Shown here: piece after piece, positions 1-6,101 of the stretch | How the letters are laid out: each line of letters opens with the position of its first letter | Position numbering within the stretch: position 1 is the first letter of the stretch | Made by a program: the position numbers and the translations under genes | The notes under the pieces: model-generated | Told to the model about the DNA's origin: nothing | Seen by the model: the letters and a program-made list of their open reading frames with translations, nothing else | Database searches by the model: none | Assembly (NCBI GenBank): GCA_017442765.1 | Contig: JAFRZC010000006.1 | Location: 1-7,486 of the forward strand | DNA from: Prevotella sp. | GTDB taxonomy: Bacteria; Bacteroidota; Bacteroidia; Bacteroidales; Bacteroidaceae | Direction of reading: 5' to 3' | DNA length: 7,486 nt

Positions 1-1490
1 AATTCTGCGCTCTTCGGGGTGCGCGGGAAAGGAATGACGTCGCGGATGTTCTGCATGCCCGTGACGAAGAGGATGAGCCGCTCGAAGCCCAGCCCGAAAC
101 CGGCATGGGGGCACGAGCCCCAGCGACGGGTGTCGAGATACCACCACAGTTTGTCGGTCTCCATGTGGCGATGGTCAATCTCTGCCATGAGCTTGTCGTA
201 GTCTTCCTCGCGCACGCTGCCGCCGATAATCTCGCCAATCTGCGGGAACAGCACGTCGGTGCCTTGCATGGTCGGCCCGGGAGCCACACAGCCGCGATAG
301 CCGACAGAGCCGGATTCCCCGGTCTTTCCGGATTTTCCGGAAATTTCATTCTGCTTCATGTAGAAGGCTTTGATCTTGCTCGGATAGTCGGTCATGATGA
401 CGGGCTTCTTGAAGTGCTCCTCGACGAGATAGCGCTCGTGCTCGCTGGCCAGGTCGTCGCCCCACTCACAGGGGAACTCGAACTTGCGGCCCTGCCTGAT
501 GGCATTCTGCAAGATCTCGATGCCCTCGGTGTAAGGCAGACGGACGAACTCGTCCTTGAGCACGCCTTCGAGCCGCTCGATGAGCGTCTTGTCGATCATC
601 TTGTTGAGGAACTCGAGGTCGTCCTTGCAGTTGTCCAAGGCCCAGCGCACACAATACTTGATGAAATCCTCCTCCAGGTCCATCAGTCCCTCCTGGTCGA
701 GGAAGGCCACCTCGGGCTCAATCATCCAGAACTCGGCCAAATGGCGGGGTGTGTTGCTGTTTTCGGCGCGGAAGGTGGGACCGAAGGTATAGATGGCTCC
801 GAGTGCCGTGGCCCCCAGTTCGCCCTCAAGCTGTCCGCTGACGGTGAGCGAGGTCTGCTCACCGAAGAAATCGTCGTCGTAGATGATTTTCCCCTGCTCG
901 TCCTTTTTCAGGTCGTAGAGGTTTTTCGTCGTCACCTGGAACATGTTGCCCGCACCCTCGCAGTCGCTGGCGGTGATGATGGGCGTGTGGAAATAGAAGA
1001 ATCCGTGCTCGTGGAAATAACGATGGATGGCGATGGCCATGTTGTGACGGATGCGCATGACGGCTCCGAAGGTATTGGTGCGCAGGCGCATGTGGGCGTT
1101 CTTGCGCATGGCCTCGAACGACTGCCCTTTCTTCTGCATCGGGTAGTCGGCACCGCAGCCGCCGTAAAGCTCAAGCGTCGCGCATTGTATCTCAGAGGTC
1201 TGACCGGCACCCTGGCTCTCGACGAGCGTTCCGGTGGCGCAGATGCACGAGCCGGTGGTGACTTGCTTCAGCAGCTCGGCAACGGGCTTTTCTTGTTGCG
1301 GCTCAGCCGCAACAAACTGGACTGTCTGCGGATCGACGACGACCTGCACGTTCTTGATGGTTGAGCCGTCGTTTACGGCGATGAAGTCAACGGCCTTCGA
1401 CGAGCGGTGGGTGCGTACCCAGCCCTTCACGCAAACTTGTTTTCCATATTCCGTGCTTTTCAGCACGTCGATAACTTTTGTTCTTTCCAT
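1..1490 (-). CDS. asnS: Asparaginyl-tRNA synthetase (AsnRS), 3' end cut by window edge
   Basis: Charges tRNA-Asn with asparagine using ATP; a cytoplasmic class IIb aminoacyl-tRNA synthetase. Read leftward from ATG at 1490, the frame is open for 496 complete codons plus two bases (TT). By comparison with the family ending [13 protein letters not shown], only the last Phe and the stop lie outside. Visible parts: N-terminal OB-fold anticodon-binding domain (about residues 18-105, [16 protein letters not shown]); motif 1 around 155-173 ([18 protein letters not shown]); [12 protein letters not shown] at 173-184; motif 2 at 236-254 ([19 protein letters not shown]); GEIIGGS at 419-425; motif 3 at 464-472 (GFGLGFERL). 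At about 497 residues it is longer than the roughly 466-residue E. coli enzyme. Most of the excess is an insertion at about 382-410, SGK-rich then [14 protein letters not shown], just before [13 protein letters not shown]. It starts 10 bases after the rluB-like stop, so it is probably the last gene seen of a purB-rluB-asnS operon. Identification is very secure. Confidence 0.97.
   Translation of the reverse strand, partial: MERTKVIDVLKSTEYGKQVCVKGWVRTHRSSKAVDFIAVNDGSTIKNVQVVVDPQTVQFVAAEPQQEKPVAELLKQVTTGSCICATGTLVESQGAGQTSEIQCATLELYGGCGADYPMQKKGQSFEAMRKNAHMRLRTNTFGAVMRIRHNMAIAIHRYFHEHGFFYFHTPIITASDCEGAGNMFQVTTKNLYDLKKDEQGKIIYDDDFFGEQTSLTVSGQLEGELGATALGAIYTFGPTFRAENSNTPRHLAEFWMIEPEVAFLDQEGLMDLEEDFIKYCVRWALDNCKDDLEFLNKMIDKTLIERLEGVLKDEFVRLPYTEGIEILQNAIRQGRKFEFPCEWGDDLASEHERYLVEEHFKKPVIMTDYPSKIKAFYMKQNEISGKSGKTGESGSVGYRGCVAPGPTMQGTDVLFPQIGEIIGGSVREEDYDKLMAEIDHRHMETDKLWWYLDTRRWGSCPHAGFGLGFERLILFVTGMQNIRDVIPFPRTPKSAE
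310..340 (-). repeat. 9-base tandem repeat inside asnS
   Basis: Three 9-base units, each beginning CCGG and ending in pyrimidines on the + strand (310-318, 319-327, 328-336), followed by a partial CCGG (337-340). Read in the asnS frame they encode [11 protein letters not shown], residues 384-394, within an insertion of about 21 residues relative to E. coli AsnRS. The unit is a multiple of three, so copy-number change would keep the frame. The repeat is direct observation; origin by slippage is inference. Confidence 0.8.
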
Positions 1491-1500
1491 AAGCCTATTA

Positions 1501-2868
1501 TTATTCAAATGCGCCCATGCGGAGCATATCAACTTCCTTCTCTGTGAGATAGCGCCAGTCGCCGCGGCGGACATTCTTCTTGGTGAGTCCGGCGAACAGC
1601 ACACGGTCGAGCCTGGTCACGCGATAGCCGAGGTGCTCGAAGATGCGGCGCACGATGCGGTTCTTGCCCGAGTGAATCTCGATGCCCACCTGATGCTTGT
1701 CGGTGGGGCTGGCATATTCGGCGGCATCGGCATGAATCTCGCCGTCTTCCAGCTCGATGCCCTCGACTATCTGCTGCAGGTCGTGCTGGGTGACGGCCTT
1801 GTCGAGATAGACGTGATAGACCTTCTTCTTGAGGAATTTCGGGTGTGTGAGCTTCGAGGCGAGGTCGCCGTCGTTGGTGAGCAGGAGCACGCCGGTGGTA
1901 TTGCGGTCGAGCCGGCCGACGGGATAGATGCGCTCCTCGCAGGCACCCTTGACAATGTCGAGCACGGTCTTGCGCTCTTCGGGGTCATCGACGGTGGTGA
2001 CGCAGTCTTTCGGCTTGTTGAGCAGGATATAGACTTTCTTCTCCAGAGACACGGGTTGGTCGTGGAAGGTCACCTGGTCGGTGCGCATCACCTTTGTGCC
2101 GAGCTCGGTTACAACTTCACCGTTGACCTTCACCACACCTGCGGTGATAAATTCGTCGGCCTCACGACGACTACATACGCCGGCGTTGGCAAGGTACTTG
2201 TTGAGACGAATCGGCTCGTTGGGGTCAACATGATCCTCGCGATACTCGATGCGCTTCTTCATGTTGTATTTCGTGTTGGGGTCGTAGTCGGCAGTATGCG
2301 GTCGCCTTTGCGGACGGGGCTGGCCATAGGGGTGTTGCTGATAGCCTCCCTGACGGTAGCCTCCCTGGTTATATCCGCCTTGGTTATATCCGCCTTGGTT
2401 GTAGCCACCCTGGCGATAGCCGCCCTGCTGCCGTTGTCCGCCATAGGGCCGGGGCTGATAGGGCCGGGGCTGGTAGCCGCCTTCGGCATTGTAGCCTTCC
2501 TGCTGACGGGGCTGGTAGGGTCGTGGCTGATAGGGTCGCGGCTGGTAAGGCCGGGATTGGTAGCCATCCTCAGAATTGTAGTTGCGCTGACGGGGCTGAT
2601 AGGGTCGCTGTCCTGTGCCCTGGTCGTTGTAGCGCGGACGGTAGGGACGCGGCTGGTTGCCTTGCAGTCCGGCTCCGAATCCCTCGGGACGGAATGCGCC
2701 CTCGTCGCTGTCGCGACGGGGTGTACGAATGCGCGGTCGCTGCGGACGGGTTCCGTCGGCACGGTACTCGCGCTGGTAGGTCGGACGACGGTAGCCTTCG
2801 CGGCTGCCCTCGTTGTTCTGTTCGGGAGTCTGTTGCTCCTGGTTCAGTTTGTCGTTTTCTTGTTCCAT
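1501..2868 (-). CDS. rluB: RluB-like 23S rRNA pseudouridine synthase with long disordered N-terminus
   Basis: Predicted to isomerise a uridine of 23S rRNA to pseudouridine (RluB acts at U2605 in E. coli). The C-terminal half is a standard RsuA/RluB-type enzyme: S4 RNA-binding domain at about 219-262 ([21 protein letters not shown]), then the catalytic domain with [17 protein letters not shown] at 318-334, where D321 is the expected catalytic Asp. [14 protein letters not shown] at 401-414 resembles the RluB motif GRNRxVRR rather than RsuA. Residues 1-200 are low complexity, rich in R, Q, G, Y, P and N, with QPRPY and (N/R)QGGY repeats and no recognisable domain. I chose ATG at 2868 ([10 protein letters not shown], 455 residues): it follows an A-rich stretch, as is common in Bacteroidota. 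A TTG at 2898 would add 10 residues and is less likely. It lies 55 bases after purB and 10 bases before asnS, and ends in three in-frame stops (TAA TAA TAG, 1503-1495). Family is secure; the exact RluB subfamily is likely. Confidence 0.93.
   Translation of the reverse strand: MEQENDKLNQEQQTPEQNNEGSREGYRRPTYQREYRADGTRPQRPRIRTPRRDSDEGAFRPEGFGAGLQGNQPRPYRPRYNDQGTGQRPYQPRQRNYNSEDGYQSRPYQPRPYQPRPYQPRQQEGYNAEGGYQPRPYQPRPYGGQRQQGGYRQGGYNQGGYNQGGYNQGGYRQGGYQQHPYGQPRPQRRPHTADYDPNTKYNMKKRIEYREDHVDPNEPIRLNKYLANAGVCSRREADEFITAGVVKVNGEVVTELGTKVMRTDQVTFHDQPVSLEKKVYILLNKPKDCVTTVDDPEERKTVLDIVKGACEERIYPVGRLDRNTTGVLLLTNDGDLASKLTHPKFLKKKVYHVYLDKAVTQHDLQQIVEGIELEDGEIHADAAEYASPTDKHQVGIEIHSGKNRIVRRIFEHLGYRVTRLDRVLFAGLTKKNVRRGDWRYLTEKEVDMLRMGAFE
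2341..2430 (-). repeat. 15-base tandem repeat encoding six xQGGY units in rluB
   Basis: Six consecutive pentapeptides ([10 protein letters not shown], three [10 protein letters not shown]; residues 147-176) are encoded by 15-base units. Just upstream in the protein, RPY/QPRPY repeats recur at 106-121 and 133-142 (roughly 2443-2553). Neighbouring units are nearly identical in DNA as well as protein, for example the repeated TTGGTTATATCCGCC on the + strand near 2376-2400, which suggests recent unit duplication. The region probably varies in length between strains. Confidence 0.85.
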
Positions 2869-2884
2869 AGTTTTTACTTTTTTC

Positions 2885-2896
2885 GGCCTCACGGCC
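2885..2896. other. Short GGCC-TCAC-GGCC inverted repeat in the purB-rluB gap
   Basis: A 4-base stem with a 4-base loop lies between the purB stop and the rluB start. Read leftward, the run that follows is A-rich rather than T-rich, so it does not look like an intrinsic terminator for purB. It may form a small hairpin in the rluB leader; no function can be assigned. Confidence 0.3.
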
Positions 2897-2923
2897 AATG
2901 AATAATTCTGTTTCTTGATTGAT

Positions 2924-4282
2924 TTATATTCCTGTGTAGTTTGCCGGTGTGATAGCCCTCAGCTCGTTTTTCACGCTGTCTGAGACGTTGAGGGTGTCGA
3001 TGAACCGATGTATAGACTCTTGCGTGATGTGGGCATTAGTGCGCGTCAGGGCTTTCAGCGTCTCGTAGGGTTTGGGGTAGCCCTCGCGGCGCAGGATGGT
3101 CTGTATGGCCTCGGCCACGACGGCCCAGTTCTGCTCGAGGTCGGCGGCGAGGCGGTCGCGGTTCAGGATGAGTTTGCGCAGCCCTTTGAGCGTGCTCTGC
3201 AAGGCGATGACGGCATGGCCGAAGGGCACGCCCACGTTGCGCAGGACGGTGGAGTCGGTGAGGTCGCGCTGCAGGCGGCTCACGGGCAGTTTTTGGGAGA
3301 GGAACGTGAGCACGGCATTGGCCATGCCCATGTTGCCTTCGGAGTTTTCGAAGTCGATGGGGTTCACCTTGTGCGGCATGGCACTCGACCCCACCTCGCC
3401 CTGCTTGATCTGCTGTTTGAAATAGTCCATCGAGATGTACATCCAGACATCGCGGTCGAGGTCGATGACAATGGTGTTGATGCGGCGCATGGCATCGAAG
3501 ACGGCGGCCAGCGAGTCGTAGTTGGAAATCTGCGTGGTCCACTGCTCGCGCTGCAGACCGAGCTGCTCGGCGACGAAGCGGTTGGCGAACGTGCGCCAGT
3601 CGATGTCGGGATAGGCCACCTGGTGGGCGTTCATATTGCCCGTTGCCCCGCCGAACTTGGCTGTCAGGGGCAGCTGGCGCAGTGCGCCGAGCTGTTCAGT
3701 GAGCCGATAGACATAGACCTGCAGCTCCTTGCCCAGCCGTGTGGGCGAGGCGGGCTGCCCGTGTGTGCGGGCGAGCATGGCCACGTTGCTCCATTCTTCG
3801 GCATAGCTGCGCAGCTGGCCGATGAGCTCCTCCACCTGCGGACAATAGACCTGCTCGAGTGCCTCCTTGACGGAGAGCGGCACCGACGTGTTATTAATAT
3901 CCTGCGAGGTCAGGCCGAAATGGATGAACTCGAGGGCAGTGGAGAGGGGGCAGCGGAGAGAGGAGGAAGCTGAGAGCTTTTCTTTCAGGAAATACTCCAC
4001 GGCCTTCACGTCGTGGTTCGTCGTCTGCTCTATCTCCTTCACGCGGCGGGCATCGTCCTCGGTGAAGTTGCGGTAGATGTCGCGCAGTTGCTCCTTCGTC
4101 TGCACGTCGAAGTCTGACAGCTGGGGCAGCGGTAACTCACTGAGCGCGATGAAGTATTCCACTTCAACGCGGACGCGGTAGCGAATAAGTGCAAATTCGG
4201 AAAAATAACCGGCCAGACCGGACGTCTTGCCTCTGTATCGCCCATCAACGGGTGAGATGGCAGTGAGTTCTTCGAGTGTCAT
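2924..4282 (-). CDS. purB: Adenylosuccinate lyase
   Basis: Cytoplasmic fumarase/aspartase-superfamily lyase used twice in purine synthesis: it releases fumarate from SAICAR to give AICAR, and from adenylosuccinate to give AMP. The 452-residue product is close to the length of E. coli PurB (about 456) and starts with the typical TAISPVDGRYRGKT. Visible motifs: LTSQDINNTS at 124-133; ARTHGQPASPTRLGKEL at 171-187 with the conserved His H174; KFGGATGNMNAH at 209-220; and the superfamily signature GSSAMPHKVNPIDFENSEGN at 298-317 with the flexible-loop serines S299/S300. No key residue appears missing. A small Ser-rich stretch at 104-109 (SASSSL) precedes the conserved ALEFIHF segment. ATG at 4282 is chosen because the family N-terminus begins there. 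It is the first gene of the leftward cluster, followed by rluB and asnS, with a good promoter about 85 bases upstream. Confidence 0.97.
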   Translation of the reverse strand: MTLEELTAISPVDGRYRGKTSGLAGYFSEFALIRYRVRVEVEYFIALSELPLPQLSDFDVQTKEQLRDIYRNFTEDDARRVKEIEQTTNHDVKAVEYFLKEKLSASSSLRCPLSTALEFIHFGLTSQDINNTSVPLSVKEALEQVYCPQVEELIGQLRSYAEEWSNVAMLARTHGQPASPTRLGKELQVYVYRLTEQLGALRQLPLTAKFGGATGNMNAHQVAYPDIDWRTFANRFVAEQLGLQREQWTTQISNYDSLAAVFDAMRRINTIVIDLDRDVWMYISMDYFKQQIKQGEVGSSAMPHKVNPIDFENSEGNMGMANAVLTFLSQKLPVSRLQRDLTDSTVLRNVGVPFGHAVIALQSTLKGLRKLILNRDRLAADLEQNWAVVAEAIQTILRREGYPKPYETLKALTRTNAHITQESIHRFIDTLNVSDSVKNELRAITPANYTGI

Positions 4283-4307
4283 TTCATTTGTCCTGTCTTC
4301 TGCTTTT

Positions 4308-4321
4308 CAGCCGTCGGGCTG
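4308..4321 (-). other. Small hairpin in the purB leader
   Basis: CAGCC and GGCTG form a 5-base stem with a 4-base loop, about 26 bases ahead of the purB start and inside the expected 5' leader. There is no T-run beside it and no alternative pairing that would suggest attenuation. Direct sequence observation; function unknown. Confidence 0.25.
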
Positions 4322-4366
4322 TTGCTTTCATCTTCTGTTTTTACGCCTTTACCTTAAAATTCGGTG

Positions 4367-4398
4367 CAAAATTACGTTTTTCCCCCGAGATATGCAAA
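4367..4398 (-). promoter_or_regulatory. Bacteroidota-type promoter for purB-rluB-asnS
   Basis: Read leftward: TTTG at 4398-4395, a 20-base spacer, then TAATTTTG at 4374-4367. This matches the Bacteroidota primary sigma pattern of TTTG (-33) and TAnnTTTG (-7) in every defined base. Transcription would start near 4360, giving a purB leader of about 75-80 bases. No other equally good match was found ahead of purB. Confidence 0.8.
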
Positions 4399-4563
4399 TA
4401 TTCCGTTAATTTTTATGTTCGCGCACGCGGAAGAAACCATTCCGGGCTGTTTTCAAAATGTGAACAAACCTTTCAAACGTTAAAACCAAAAGGTCTTCAC
4501 GGAGGCGAAAAATTGTAAGTTTCAGCGCGAAAACCGACCTGTTTTCATCCCTTTCACTCCCTT

Positions 4564-4587
4564 CTCACCCCTCACCTCTCACCTCTC
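4564..4587. repeat. 7-base tandem repeat CTCACCY, left arm
   Basis: CTCACCC, CTCACCT and CTCACCT follow each other at 4564, 4571 and 4578, with CTC of a further unit. This is the left border of the palindromic element; similar pyrimidine-rich sequence (CTTTCACTCC) continues just outside at 4551-4560. Confidence 0.85.
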
Positions 4588-4593
4588 ATTTGC

Positions 4594-4704
4594 GAAACAT
4601 ATATGTTTCACCTCCCGAAACATGGTCTTTCGCATGCCGAAACACGGTCTTTCGCAACCTGAAACATATATGTCTCGGAACTGAGAGATATATGTTTCAG
4701 AAGT
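4594..4704. repeat. Five-unit array of 22-23 base dyads
   Basis: Units begin at 4594, 4617, 4639, 4661 and 4683, giving spacings of 23, 22, 22 and 22. Unit 1 opens with a perfect 16-base palindrome (GAAACATATATGTTTC, 4594-4609). Units 4 (GAAACATATATGTCTC) and 5 (GAGAGATATATGTTTC) are near copies of it. Units 2 and 3 share GAAACAYGGTCTTTCGC. The remaining 5-7 bases of each unit act as variable spacers. A period near two helical turns would put all dyads on one face of the DNA. Confidence 0.85.
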
Positions 4705-4706
4705 AA

Positions 4707-4734
4707 GAGGTGAGAGGTGAGGGCTGAGTGGTGA
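4707..4734. repeat. 7-base tandem repeat, right arm
   Basis: Four units in a row: GAGGTGA, GAGGTGA, GGGCTGA, GTGGTGA. They are the reverse complement of the left-arm repeat and in register with it; the two units nearest the centre are the best preserved and the two outer ones have diverged. Confidence 0.85.
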
Positions 4735-4916
4735 GGCAAAGCCTTGAGTCTCAGTCGAATAACAATCAGCCCGATTCTGCCCCGTTTTTCTGCCGATTTC
4801 GTGCCTGCTCCAAGGAAAACGGAAAATTGCCGCAACGAAATGTTAAAATGCAGTTGTCGGGTTGTTAAATATTGTAAACTTGAAAAAACGCTGAAAAATA
4901 GCGGTGCTCATTTATT

Positions 4917-4943
4917 TTCCGTAAAATTTGGAGTTCCGTAAAA
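4917..4943 (+). repeat. Direct repeat TTCCGTAAAA around the -33 element
   Basis: Two identical 10-base copies at 4917-4926 and 4934-4943 flank the TTTG of the rightward promoter, start to start 17 bases apart. The position suggests a possible regulator-binding site, but AT-rich sequence makes chance a real alternative. Confidence 0.4.
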
Positions 4944-4958
4944 AATAAACTACCTTTG
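4927..4958 (+). promoter_or_regulatory. Bacteroidota-type promoter for the NTPase-CYTH gene and mnmG
   Basis: TTTG at 4927-4930, a 20-base spacer, then TACCTTTG at 4951-4958: a full match to TTTG/TAnnTTTG with the same spacing as the purB promoter. Transcription would begin a few bases after 4958, leaving a leader of only about 15-20 bases before ATG 4983. This also rules out the possible TTG start at 4956, which lies inside the -7 element. Confidence 0.85.
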
Positions 4959-4982
4959 TGGCTCAATCGAAAATGTCAGCAC

Positions 4983-6080
4983 ATGAAAGAAATCAAGCGA
5001 ATCGTCCTCACGGGCGGCCCGTGCGCGGGCAAGACCACCGCGCTCGTCAGAGTGATCGAGCATTTCTCAAGCCTCGGCTATAAAGTATTCACCATACCGG
5101 AGGTGCCTACTATGTTTACGCAGGCAGGCATGAACTACCTGACGAAGAACGCGCAGTTCTTCTACGAGGGCGAGAAGGCGACACTGGAGATACAGCTCGC
5201 CCTCGAAGACAAGTTCATGCGTATGGCCAACGCCTGCACCGAGCCCTGCCTCATCGTCTGCGACCGCGGAACGATGGACATTTCGGCCTACATGGCACCG
5301 GAGATGTGGGACGACATCACACGAAGCGTGGGCACCACGACACCCGAGCTGCGCGACAAACGCTACGATGCCGTGCTGCACCTCGTCAGCGCCGCCGACG
5401 GTGCCGAGCAGTTCTACACCACGTCGAACAATGCCTCGCGCAACGAGGCTGCCGACGAGGCCGGACTGCAGATTGCCCGTGAGCTCGACAAGAAGGTCAT
5501 CAACGCCTGGACGGGGCACACCCACCTGCGCGTCATCAACAATCACGAGGACTTCGACGCGAAGCTCAACCGCGTGCTCAAGGAGATTTCCGCCGTGCTC
5601 GGACTGCCCCAGCCCATCGAAGAGGAGCGCAAGTATATCGTCGAACTCGTGGGCGACCTGCCCGACTGCATCGAGAGCGATATCACGCAGACCTATCTTG
5701 TGGCTGACCCAGGCACCGAGGTGCGACTGCGCCGGCGCGGCTGGCAAGGCAAGTTCGTCAACGTGCATACGAGCAAGAAGAAACTCTCAGGCTCAGAGGA
5801 AATCGTCACCGAGCGACAGGTGCCCAACTCGCTCTACGAGTCGCTGCTCGGACAGGCCGACCCCTATCGCCAGACCATCCACAAACTGCGCCGCAGCTTC
5901 ATCTGGAAAGGACAGTATTTCGAGCTCGACACCTATCTCAGACCCGTCTCTGGCCTCACCATCCTCGAGACACGCGGCATCACCGACGACGAGGACGTGA
6001 ACTTCCCGCCATTCCTGCGTATCAAGGAAGACATCACCGGCAACACCCGCTACTACAACTACAACCTCGCACTCAGATAA
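4983..6080 (+). CDS. NadR/Ttd14-type P-loop NTPase fused to a CYTH (triphosphate tunnel) domain
   Basis: A 365-residue protein, probably soluble, with two recognisable parts. Residues 1-205 form a P-loop NTPase of the AAA_28 (NadR/Ttd14) type: Walker A GGPCAGKTT at 11-19, TIPEVPTMFTQAG at 37-49, Walker B-like LIVCDRGTMD at 90-99, then SRNEAADEAGLQIARELD at 152-169 and NAWTGHTHLRVINNHEDF at 174-191. Residues 211-365 resemble a CYTH domain: the ExExK strand at 213-217 (E213, E215, K217), ITQTYLV at 234-240, basic strand VRLRRRG at 247-253, KLRRSF at 301-306, FELDTYL at 313-319 and GLTILETRG at 324-332. The family usually ends that last strand ExE; here the second acidic residue is R331. No signal peptide or membrane segment is seen. 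CYTH enzymes usually hydrolyse triphosphates or make cAMP; the substrate here is unknown. ATG 4983 is preferred over TTG 4956, which sits in the promoter. The gene precedes mnmG by 21 bases, probably in one operon. Domain calls rest on motif reading, not a search. Confidence 0.88.
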   Translation: MKEIKRIVLTGGPCAGKTTALVRVIEHFSSLGYKVFTIPEVPTMFTQAGMNYLTKNAQFFYEGEKATLEIQLALEDKFMRMANACTEPCLIVCDRGTMDISAYMAPEMWDDITRSVGTTTPELRDKRYDAVLHLVSAADGAEQFYTTSNNASRNEAADEAGLQIARELDKKVINAWTGHTHLRVINNHEDFDAKLNRVLKEISAVLGLPQPIEEERKYIVELVGDLPDCIESDITQTYLVADPGTEVRLRRRGWQGKFVNVHTSKKKLSGSEEIVTERQVPNSLYESLLGQADPYRQTIHKLRRSFIWKGQYFELDTYLRPVSGLTILETRGITDDEDVNFPPFLRIKEDITGNTRYYNYNLALR

Positions 6081-6101
6081 TACTTACCGGGAATTGCAAA
6101 A

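Larger units (their letters stand above)
4564..4734. repeat. Imperfect palindromic repeat element of about 170 bases
   Basis: The outer arms 4564-4586 and 4706-4728 are inverted copies of each other at 22 of 23 positions, including 18 perfect bases (4569-4586 with 4706-4723). After a symmetrical 7/7-base unpaired stretch, 4594-4604 pairs perfectly with 4688-4698. The outer arms are made of 7-base repeats and the core of a 22-base array, annotated separately. It carries no reading frame of note and no transposase. I see no clear target-site duplication at its edges. It could be a MITE- or REP-like dispersed element, or a multi-site binding region; the sequence alone does not decide. Confidence 0.8.
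4399..4926. other. Divergent intergenic region, no gene
   Basis: This stretch between the two divergent promoters holds no credible gene: the short open frames in it have no recognisable domain, no suitable start context and cross repeat sequence. Its one strong structure is the palindromic repeat element at 4564-4734. The flanks (4399-4563 and 4735-4916) are AT-rich, and I see no tRNA, riboswitch or terminator in them. Upstream distances from element to promoters are about 165 bases (purB side) and 190 bases (NTPase-CYTH side). Confidence 0.7.

Noticed and set aside
105..1364. Rightward open frame of 419 codons opposite asnS
   Set aside because: Fully antisense to an intact, motif-complete AsnRS; long antisense frames are expected in GC-rich genes, and the product shows no family motif.
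1234..2901. Long rightward open frame (555 codons) opposite rluB and the asnS start
   Set aside because: It runs antisense across two certain genes and their junction. Its hydrophobic runs (repeated VISAL/LIG-like stretches) are just the complement of the NQGGY and QPRPY repeats; there is no recognisable domain.
3008..3973. Rightward open frame of 321 codons opposite purB
   Set aside because: Antisense shadow of purB with His/Gly/Val-rich composition and no domain.
4283..4366. Purine riboswitch ahead of purB
   Set aside because: The leader has only one small 5-base hairpin and lacks the three-helix core expected of a purine aptamer.
4468..4494. ACCTTT/AAAGGT inverted repeat
   Set aside because: A 6-base stem with a 15-base loop in AT-rich sequence is within chance expectation.
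4564..4734. CRISPR array
   Set aside because: Units of 22-23 bases are too short to contain repeat plus spacer, the variable parts are only 5-7 bases, and no cas gene is present.
4564..4734. Bidirectional transcription terminator
   Set aside because: Both flanking genes are transcribed away from it, and neither arm is followed by a T-run.
5067..5768. Leftward open frame opposite the NTPase-CYTH gene
   Set aside because: Antisense to a gene with clear motifs and its own promoter; no independent evidence for expression.
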